12,732 nt of DNA, from positions 1-12,732 of the forward strand of contig CABRXB010000009.1 in NCBI GenBank assembly GCA_902474785.1, read 5' to 3'. How positions within the stretch are numbered: position 1 is the stretch's first letter; each line of letters begins with the position of its first letter. The notes under the pieces were generated by a model. It was not told the DNA's origin. It saw only the letters and a list, made by a program, of their open reading frames with translations, and ran no database searches. Source of the stretch: an uncultured Eubacteriales bacterium (GTDB lineage Bacteria; Bacillota; Clostridia; Oscillospirales; Feifaniaceae). The position numbers were made by a program, and so were the translations under genes. Of this stretch, positions 1 through 6,100 are shown piece after piece.

Positions 1-4
1 CCGG

Positions 5-20
5 CAGGACATATGTCCTG
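5..20. promoter_or_regulatory. Perfect 16-bp palindrome, candidate operator
   Basis: CAGGACATATGTCCTG reads the same on both strands. Its half-site ATGTCCTG resembles ATGTCGTG (62-69) and ATGTCGCG (1034-1041), which lie just upstream of the -10 boxes of the next two genes. The simplest reading is a binding site for the adjacent WYL regulator. The same bases could form a 6-bp hairpin with an ATAT loop, the end of an operon to the left, but no T-tract follows. The window edge prevents a decision. Confidence 0.4.
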
Positions 21-60
21 ACGAAAATCTGCCGCGTACAGACAAAGGACAAGACTTTAT

Positions 61-85
61 GATGTCGTGTTCTCTGTGGTATACT
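61..85 (+). promoter_or_regulatory. Extended -10 promoter with shared box, WYL regulator gene
   Basis: TGGTATACT (77-85) is an extended -10 element (TGnTATAnT). The 25-bp block 61-85 matches 1033-1057 at 20 of 25 positions. The identical parts are GATGTCG at the left end and TGGTATACT at the right end. There is no good -35 hexamer, which fits an extended -10 promoter or one that depends on an activator. The ribosome binding site AAGGTGG follows at 93-99. Confidence 0.6.
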
Positions 86-109
86 GTTTTGCAAGGTGGT
101 GAAACAAAA

Positions 110-1021
110 ATGAAAATAGATCGCTTGATTGCCATCATCACTGTGCTGCTACAGCAGGAAAAAGTAACCGCGCCTGAATTGGCAGAGCGATTCGAGGTTT
201 CAAGGCGCACGATCAATCGAGACATTGAAGATATTTGCAAGGCGGGCATTCCCCTTGTTACGACACGGGGCTATGGCGGGGGTGTCTCTGTGGCCGATGG
301 CTACAAGATTAACAAAACGCTTTTCACCGAGGATGAGCTGCAAACTGTTTTGACGGCGCTGAAAGGAATCGACAGCGTATCCAAAACCTCCTATCTTGCA
401 AGGCTGTCAGACAAGTTGTTTTGCAAGGGCGGCGCAGAGCTTGTCATGCAGGACGTTATTGTCATTGATTTGGCGTCGCACAATCAAAAACCGCTCACTG
501 AGAAAATCGACGCAATCAAAAAAGCAATATGGGAAAAGCGGCAGATTGCCTTTCAATACCATTCGAACAAGGGGGAGCAAAAACGCAGGATAGAACCCTA
601 CCGTCTGGTGTTTCAATGGTCGTCCTGGTATGTGTTTGGGTATTGCCTGGATCGCCAGGCGTTTCGCCTGTTCAAATTGAATCGACTTTGGGAATTGGAA
701 ATTTTATCAGAGCTGTTTACAGGCAGAGATATTCCGGCCGAAGAATTGAATTTCGGAAAGTATTTTGACAACAGGAAGTTTCACTTAAAGGCGCTCTTTT
801 CCAAAAGTGAAAAATCCCGCCTGATTGATGAATATGGCATCTGCTGCTATTCTGAGGATGCGGCCGGCCGCCTGCTCTTCGAATGGGATTTTGTAAGCTA
901 TGAGAATATGCGGGAGTGGATTTTCAGCTTCGGGGACAAGGTGACGGTTTTAGAGCCGGAACTGTTGCGCGACGACAGAATACGACAGGCCGACAACATT
1001 TTAAAAAATCGGTTCAAGTAA
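110..1021 (+). CDS. HTH-WYL domain transcriptional regulator (YafY family)
   Basis: A 303-residue DNA-binding regulator of the DeoR-like/YafY type. Residues about 4-60 form an HTH_11 winged helix, with the recognition helix around SRRTINRDIE (31-40) and the wing near GYGGGVS. Residues about 140-205 are the WYL ligand-sensing domain, in which the name-giving triplet is WYV at 173-175 and the arginine-rich strand FRLFKLNRL lies at 185-193. The remainder resembles the C-terminal WCX extension. ATG 110 is chosen because AAGGTGG sits 10 bp before it. The longer reading from 59 would begin upstream of the -10 box and has no ribosome binding site. WYL proteins generally sense a small molecule or nucleic acid and repress or activate neighbouring genes. 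Here the shared promoter box points to autoregulation and control of the DUF3795 gene downstream. The ligand cannot be told from the sequence. Confidence 0.93.
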   Translation: MKIDRLIAIITVLLQQEKVTAPELAERFEVSRRTINRDIEDICKAGIPLVTTRGYGGGVSVADGYKINKTLFTEDELQTVLTALKGIDSVSKTSYLARLSDKLFCKGGAELVMQDVIVIDLASHNQKPLTEKIDAIKKAIWEKRQIAFQYHSNKGEQKRRIEPYRLVFQWSSWYVFGYCLDRQAFRLFKLNRLWELEILSELFTGRDIPAEELNFGKYFDNRKFHLKALFSKSEKSRLIDEYGICCYSEDAAGRLLFEWDFVSYENMREWIFSFGDKVTVLEPELLRDDRIRQADNILKNRFK

Positions 1022-1032
1022 CATGACACACA

Positions 1033-1057
1033 GATGTCGCGTTATGGCTGGTATACT
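1033..1057 (+). promoter_or_regulatory. Extended -10 promoter with shared box, DUF3795 gene
   Basis: The block starts with GATGTCG and ends with TGGTATACT, as at 61-85. In both copies exactly 24 bp separate the TATACT box from the start codon. GACA (1025-1028) and TGTC (1035-1038) form an imperfect inverted repeat over its left edge. The promoter lies inside the longer reading of the DUF3795 frame (from ATG 1034), which argues for the later GTG start. Confidence 0.6.
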
Positions 1058-1081
1058 ACCGTCAAAAAGGAGGTACATACT

Positions 1082-1345
1082 GTGGTTGAATCAAGATGCG
1101 GCATCCTGTGCAGCGCGTGCGGATACAGAGAACAAATGGGATGCAAAGGCTGCATAGAGATGGAAAAGCCCTTTTGGGGTGAGAGCTGCCCGGTGAAATC
1201 CTGCGGCGAAGCCAAAGGATATGAGCACTGCGGGCGGTGCAGTGCATTTCCCTGCGCGCTGCTCAATCAGTTCGCCTACGACGAAAAGCAGGGCGACGGC
1301 GGCAAGCGCATTGAACAATGCAAATGCTGGGCGAAAGACAGGTGA
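1082..1345 (+). CDS. DUF3795 domain cysteine-rich protein
   Basis: A small soluble protein of 87 residues with 12 cysteines: C6, C10, C13, C21, C24, C36, C41, C50, C53, C58, C80 and C82. The opening RCGILCSACGYR and the CxxC pairs are the DUF3795 pattern, a family of unknown function that probably binds zinc or an iron-sulfur cluster. The GTG start at 1082 follows AAGGAGG (1067-1073) by 8 bp. An upstream ATG at 1034 has no ribosome binding site and would include the promoter. The gene starts 60 bp after the WYL regulator gene and has its own promoter that matches the regulator's, so it is probably the regulator's target. There is no signal peptide or membrane segment. Metal binding is inferred from the cysteine pattern; no reaction can be assigned. 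Confidence 0.85.
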   Translation: MVESRCGILCSACGYREQMGCKGCIEMEKPFWGESCPVKSCGEAKGYEHCGRCSAFPCALLNQFAYDEKQGDGGKRIEQCKCWAKDR

Positions 1346-1785
1346 CTTCATTGCTTTTCACTTTTCCAACCATCAAGTGGAGCCACGTTCCCATAGCGCA
1401 GGAAGAAGCTGCGTTCTGCGCAAGGGCAAAAAGCCGTGTTGACGACAGGCTTTAACGGCAAACTCAATTTCTGCCATCCGTCAAGCTCCTGCTTTTGACG
1501 TCCACACAAAAAGAAGGGGCAAACGGCTCTGCGGCAAGTCGAGTTCGGCCTGCCGCAGAGCCGACGGCACTTTTTTTGACATCGTCAACCTGTTGGGACG
1601 AAAGGCGCCCGACGCAGGGAACAGAGATTGCTCTTGCACCTGCATGCACATGTTTTCATCCTGGACGCGCCGGCCGATCGGTCGCCCGGCGTACAGTGCG
1701 ACCCTGAAAGGCAGAACCGGCACCGAGACGGGTTTGCAAAGCAAAGCCGCCGCATTTGATTCAAATTGAGCAAAGGAGGCCGCCT
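1346..1785. other. Non-coding gap with hairpins
   Basis: These 440 bp hold no credible gene: the short open frames have no ribosome binding site and low-complexity translations. Visible structure includes an AAAGCC/GGCTTT hairpin (1430-1453), the strong hairpin listed separately at 1524-1577, a CGCCGG/CCGGCG inverted repeat (1668-1691), and the palindrome ATTTGA-T-TCAAAT (1754-1766) directly before the next ribosome binding site. The last could be an operator for the DUF5131 gene, but this is weak. Confidence 0.5.
1524..1577 (+). terminator. Strong hairpin with T7, probable terminator
   Basis: Perfect 13-bp arms CGGCTCTGCGGCA (1524-1536) and TGCCGCAGAGCCG (1551-1563) enclose a 14-nt loop. 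A run of seven T begins 7 nt after the stem (1571-1577). The distance to the T-run is longer than ideal. Read on the minus strand, the same stem is followed by TTTGCCCCTTCTTTTTG, so it may stop transcription both ways. It probably ends the DUF3795 transcript about 180 bp after that gene. Confidence 0.55.
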
Positions 1786-2508
1786 ATGAACTGGGAACCG
1801 TGGACAGGCTGTTACAAAATAAGTGACGGCTGCACAAACTGTTATTTTTACGGGCCGCATGCCAAACGCTACGGACAGAATACGATTGTCAAAACAGACA
1901 AATTCGACTGGCCCGTCAGAAGAAACAAAAAAGGCGAGTACAACATCAAGGGGGATAAAATTCTCGCCACCTGCTTTGCCACCGATTTTTTCCTGCCCGA
2001 AGCGGACGAATGGAGAAAAGAGGTTTGGGCCATGATCCGGGAGCGCACGGACATTGATTTTTTGATTTTGACAAAGCGCATCGACCGCTTCCCCGTGTCG
2101 CTGCCGGCCGACTGGGGCGATGGCTATGACAATGTGAACATCGGCTGCACGGCGGAAAACCAGGCGCTGGCCGACGAGCGGCTTCCCCTGTTTTTATCCT
2201 ATCCGATGAAACGGCGATTCATCGCCTGTGCGCCGCTTTTGGAAGCGATCGACCTGACCCCCTATCTTCACGGGGTGGATCATGTGACAGTCGGCGGCGA
2301 GACGGGACGGGAAGCGCGCGTGTGTGACTATGAGTGGGTGCTGGCCATCCGAGAGCAATGCGTCAAAGCGGGCGTGACCTTTTGGTTTAAGAACACCGGT
2401 TCGCTGTTCAGGCATGACGGCGCCGTGGAAAAGATCAATCCGTATCGGCAGTCCGGCAGGGCAAAGGAGCTGGGGCTTGATATTTCAGACGGAAAACGGC
2501 TGTTTTGA
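1786..2508 (+). CDS. DUF5131 (phage gp37-like) family protein
   Basis: A 240-residue soluble protein. The N-terminus NWEPWTGCYKISDGCTNCY matches the DUF5131/gp37 signature WNP-x-TGC-x-KxSxGCxxCY. The cysteines are C9, C16 and C19 (CX6CX2C), a spacing that recalls radical-SAM iron-sulfur sites. Other family-like stretches are FLILTKRIDRF, NVNIGCTAENQ and VTVGGETG, the last followed by arginines, as expected of a TIM-barrel-like fold. ATG 1786 is chosen because AAAGGAGG (1772-1779) lies 6 bp before it; ATG 1756 has no ribosome binding site. The family occurs in phages and bacterial chromosomes and its substrate is unknown. No phage genes surround it here. The gene is separated from DUF3795 by a probable terminator, so it is likely its own unit. 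Iron-sulfur or SAM chemistry is inference. Confidence 0.88.
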   Translation: MNWEPWTGCYKISDGCTNCYFYGPHAKRYGQNTIVKTDKFDWPVRRNKKGEYNIKGDKILATCFATDFFLPEADEWRKEVWAMIRERTDIDFLILTKRIDRFPVSLPADWGDGYDNVNIGCTAENQALADERLPLFLSYPMKRRFIACAPLLEAIDLTPYLHGVDHVTVGGETGREARVCDYEWVLAIREQCVKAGVTFWFKNTGSLFRHDGAVEKINPYRQSGRAKELGLDISDGKRLF

Positions 2509-2637
2509 GCCTTTGGCCGATTCCGTGCAGCCATGCGCATGTTATGGCGCGCAGATGCGTTTTTCCGCGTTTGGCAGACGGTCAAACCTATAACAACCAA
2601 CATGTTGTGCGGTTTCTGCAACTTGTCGGAAGTCATG

Positions 2638-2681
2638 AACAATCGGGCTGGAAAATATTGATATTTTCCAGCCCGATTGTT
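2638..2681. repeat. Perfect inverted repeat, 21-bp arms
   Basis: The left arm 2638-2658 and right arm 2661-2681 are exact reverse complements separated by only TG. The core of each arm is CGGGCTGGAAAATAT or its complement. As RNA it gives a very stable hairpin about 130 bp after the DUF5131 stop. There is no clean T-tract outside the stem, so it is not a textbook terminator. It could be a bidirectional terminator, an RNA-processing site or a palindromic repeat element. Confidence 0.8.
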
Positions 2682-2691
2682 GCGCTGCCCC

Positions 2692-2721
2692 TTTACTTGT
2701 GGGGGCGTTTTATGATATAAC
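2692..2721 (+). promoter_or_regulatory. Possible sigma-A promoter
   Basis: TTTACT (2692-2697), an 18-bp spacer and TATAAC (2716-2721) approximate the -35/-10 consensus. Transcription from here would start near 2728. It would yield either a short RNA ending at the T6 hairpin (2878) or a leader of about 400 nt for the adhesin gene. Confidence 0.4.
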
Positions 2722-2768
2722 ATTAGTAATGATGCACACATTGCGGGGAATGTTTTTGTCGAATGCAC

Positions 2769-2791
2769 GACCAAATGACCAAATATGGTCA
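2769..2791. promoter_or_regulatory. Operator-like repeat GACCAAAT x2 / ATGGTC
   Basis: GACCAAAT occurs twice in tandem (2769-2776, 2777-2784) and the second copy forms an inverted repeat TGACCA-AATA-TGGTCA (2776-2791). Two direct half-sites plus one inverted one resemble binding sites of TetR-like or MarR-like regulators. It lies about 48 bp after the possible -10 box. No such regulator is encoded in the window. Confidence 0.35.
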
Positions 2792-2837
2792 AGTCAATGA
2801 GCAATGAAAAAACGGCGAAAGACTGCGCAGAAGGTCC

Positions 2838-2878
2838 GCCGTCCAACGGCTGGTCGCATCCATGACCGGCTGTTTTTT
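2838..2878 (+). terminator. Terminator or attenuator hairpin with T6
   Basis: A 9-bp stem with two G-U pairs (2847-2855 with 2864-2872) and an 8-nt loop is followed directly by TTTTTT (2873-2878). A competing hairpin GCCGT-CCA-ACGGC (2838-2850) uses the same left arm, so the two cannot form together. That is the geometry of an attenuator, but it could equally be the 3' end of a small RNA. Confidence 0.45.
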
Positions 2879-3074
2879 GCGGTCAGGAGCTAATTTTTAT
2901 GGCAGCGAGCCGAGATGAGGGGTTGTTTGCGGCCAGTCAAACGCCATAAGACGGTCGCCTGATTTCGAATTGCCAGCCTTTGCCCAAGGCAGTTGCCCAC
3001 AAGACAACACATTATGCAGGCAGAGGCTTGCTTGTCTTCATCACGGCGCGCGCGCCAAAGCTACAAAGGAGGGA

Positions 3075-3140
3075 ATGAGAGAAAAATTGATCGCGCAGGA
3101 TTTTAATCTCATCAAATCGAGCAGGAGGAAATCAACATGA
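3075..3140 (+). CDS. Possible 21-residue leader peptide, ATGA overlap with adhesin start
   Basis: ATG 3075 opens a frame of 21 codons, MREKLIAQDFNLIKSSRRKS plus T, whose stop TGA (3138-3140) overlaps the adhesin ATG (3137-3139). AAAGGAGGG lies at 3065-3073, but GGAGG is only about 2 bp from the ATG, too close for good initiation. If translated, it would couple translation to the adhesin. It may also be chance. Confidence 0.25.
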   Translation: MREKLIAQDFNLIKSSRRKST

Positions 3141-6100
3141 CAAAGCGATTGCTTGCAAGCGTTATGGCGTTCGCCATGCTCTTCACATTGCTGCCCACCG
3201 CGGCGCTGGCGGATAACGATCCGCCGTCCGACGTCGTTGACGTTGTTTATGTCGATGGCGTCAACGGAGACGATGAAAATGACGGCACAAGTAAGGAGGC
3301 GGCGGTCGAAACCCTGGTCGCAGCTTACGATAAGCTCAGAGAGGCTGGCGGCACCATCGTGGTCTGCGGCGATGTGACGCAGGGGACATCGTCATGGAAT
3401 GTGCCCGCCAAACCCGTCACATTCACCAGCGTTTACGAGGGTGAGGACTACACCTCGTCGGCCGTGCTGACCATAAATTGCACTTGGAAAGCCCATGCGG
3501 CGCTCACCTTTGAGAATATCGTCATCAGCGCCAGCAACAAGGTGATCTATGCCAATGGCAACAAGCTGACCTTTGGCGAGGGCGTAACCATGGCGACGCA
3601 CGGGGTGACAGACCCGGGCCTGAGCCTCTATGGAACCGACAAGGCGACGGTTGGCAAAACAGATATTGTCATTCAAAGTGGTCTGTTTCGCACCGTGTCC
3701 GGCGGCGCAAGTACTGCCAGTGGAAGCGTAACAGGCGATGTGTCCATGGAGATCAGCGGCGGCAGCATTACCGCGCTGTATACCAGCAGCGGCAACAACT
3801 CCGTTGAGGCCAAGGGCGTCGACAAAACTGCGACTGTTACGATCAGCGGCGGCGTCATTGGCAATTTCTACGGCGCAGCCGCACCCTGCGGCAGCGAGAA
3901 AATCACCATTTCCGGCGGCGAGATCGGCATCTTTTATTCCCTCTACCGATATGGCACGGTTGGCTCGGCGGAAGGCGGCAGCGCCGACCCCGTCATTCAA
4001 ATGGACATCACGGGCGGTGAGATCGGCACATTTTACGCCGGCGGCTATTGCACGACCAGCGCCGGCACTTCCGTTGTTCACGGCAATGTGGAGCTCAACC
4101 TCACGGACGACGTTGGGGGCGCGTTTTCCATTGCAAACTTATACCTGCGCGCTTACGGCAGCAGCGCCGCGCACGGACACAGCGCCATCACCGGCAACCT
4201 GACAGTCCATACAACGCAGACGTCCTATGCCAACGCGAAGTCGGTGGGGCAGGACGCCGCCTGCATCGCCGGCGGCATCGAAGTCGACATCAGCGATGCG
4301 CAGGGGGAGGATCCCTTTGTGCCTGTCGGCCCGGGAGATGAAGACCAGAAAGTGACCGGCGAGGGCAACGAGGGTTCTCCCTACCTGCTCACCACCGCCG
4401 AGCAAATTGAGGCGCTGGCAAAGGCGTTGAGCGCCGACGCCGACAACCGGGCGGAGGGTCTGCTCTGGTTCCCCGAGGGGGCCACAACCGCGCAGCTTCA
4501 AACGGCCCACTATCGGCTGGAGGACAATATCACGCTCGTGAGCGGCAAGACCTACAGCACCGATTTGAAGGAATTTTTCTGCGGCATCGGCAGCACGAGC
4601 TACCCCTTCAAAGGCGACTTCGACGGAAACAGAGAAGCGGGGTATCAGATAACGGTTCAATACGATTACACCGCGGATGCTGTCCCGATCAACTACTACA
4701 TCGGCGTGTTTTCCGTGACAAACGATGCCGTGATTCACGATCTGGTCGTCAGCGACGACAGTTATTTCAAGGTCGATCAGAGCAGCGGCGTGAACCTGTA
4801 TGGCTCCATGCTCATTGGGCATTGCAGCGGCAAGACCGTTGTGCAAAACTGCACGGTGGGCGGAACGGCCGAGGTCGACTTTGGAGAGCGGTTTTTCCAC
4901 AACATTCGCTTTGGCTTCATCGGCGGCAACTTCCTTGGCACGATTGAGGATAGCACGGTGACAAAGGGCAGCACGATCCAGATCTCGGGCGTGTCCACCT
5001 CCTCTGGAAACGGCATGGCGCGCGGCGCGGGCATCGCCTCCCTGGGGGGCGACGCCACGTTGAGAAATTGTGTCAACCATGCGAACGTCACCGTGGAGCA
5101 CGGCACGGCGGCGGGCCTTGTTAGCGCCCACAACGCGGCAAAAATCGAGCTGGAGGGCTGCGTCAACACCGGCGCGATTTTGGCGTTGTCAGGCAGCGCC
5201 TATGCCCTTGATTTTACGGTGGACGAGACAACATATGAAAACTGTGTTCAACAGGTCGAAGCCACAGGCTCTTGGCAGCTCGTCGCAGGGGAGACAACGA
5301 CCCCGTTGACGGCCGTTGACGGCGTGCTGGACATTCCGATCACCGCGCAGGGCGGCAACACATACAGCGACGAGGTCTATCTTCTGAGCGGCGACGGCGC
5401 GCGCTATGTGTTCAGCGAGGAAAACGCGGTCTATGTAAACCTGCGCCCCTACAGTGGCTACGTTGGGGAGCCTGTGTTCACGGAAATGACGCCCTTGGTC
5501 ATCTCCACGGCGGAGCAGTATCTGCAGGTAAAGGCGGGGTTCTCCGGCGACGCGGCAGCCCTGAACGCCATTTTTGCAGACACCGCAGCCGCCAGCGCGA
5601 CAACCTCGGCCAAGCAGACGCTTTTGATGCAGGCGCACTTGAAAATTGGAGAGGATTTTTCCCTTGGAACACCCGAAGCTCCCCTGCGCGAGCCGCTTGG
5701 CCTTGGCAGCACTCTGCACCCATTTGGCGGCAGCGTGGACGGCAATGGAAAAACCGTCGCCATGTATGTCAGCATGGAGGACGCAAGCTGCGATATCTCC
5801 TCCTTTGTGGGGGTTCTCGACGACAATGCCAGCGGCGAAATCAAGGATCTGACGCTGGTTGGCGCGCTTTCCTATCGGGAAAACAGCCAGTTTCACATGA
5901 GCTATGTCCCCATGACCACCCTGGTGCGGGATGTGCCGCAGGGCTATGTGATCAGAGGGTGCGCCAGCCGTGTTTCGATCAGCTATGAAAACGACGGCAG
6001 CTCCTTGGGCAGCGGCACCCTGTTTGCAGGAGGCCTGGCACGCTATGCATACGGAGAAATGGAGAACTGCACAAACGAAGGCGATATCACAGTGACAGAA

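Larger units (their letters stand above)
2509..3136. other. 628-bp structured non-coding region before the adhesin gene
   Basis: No convincing gene. The region holds a long perfect inverted repeat (2638-2681), a possible promoter (2692-2721), an operator-like repeat (2769-2791), a terminator/attenuator hairpin (2838-2878), an AAGACAA/TTGTCTT inverted repeat (3001-3038), the palindrome GGCGCGCGCGCC (3045-3056) and a 21-codon ORF (3075-3140). Much of it could be the 5' leader of the adhesin mRNA or a separate small RNA. No known riboswitch class was recognised. Confidence 0.5.

Noticed and set aside
59..109. Upstream ATG start for the WYL regulator
   Set aside because: It lies before the -10 box and lacks a ribosome binding site; the protein aligns with the family from ATG 110.
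2804..2893. 29-residue basic ORF starting MKKRRKTAQKVRR
   Set aside because: No ribosome binding site precedes it. It is kept only as a possible part of the leader finding, not called as a gene.
2889..2950. 16-residue ORF after AGGAG, starting MAASRDEGLF
   Set aside because: It is very short, with no context or recognisable feature, and is likely chance.
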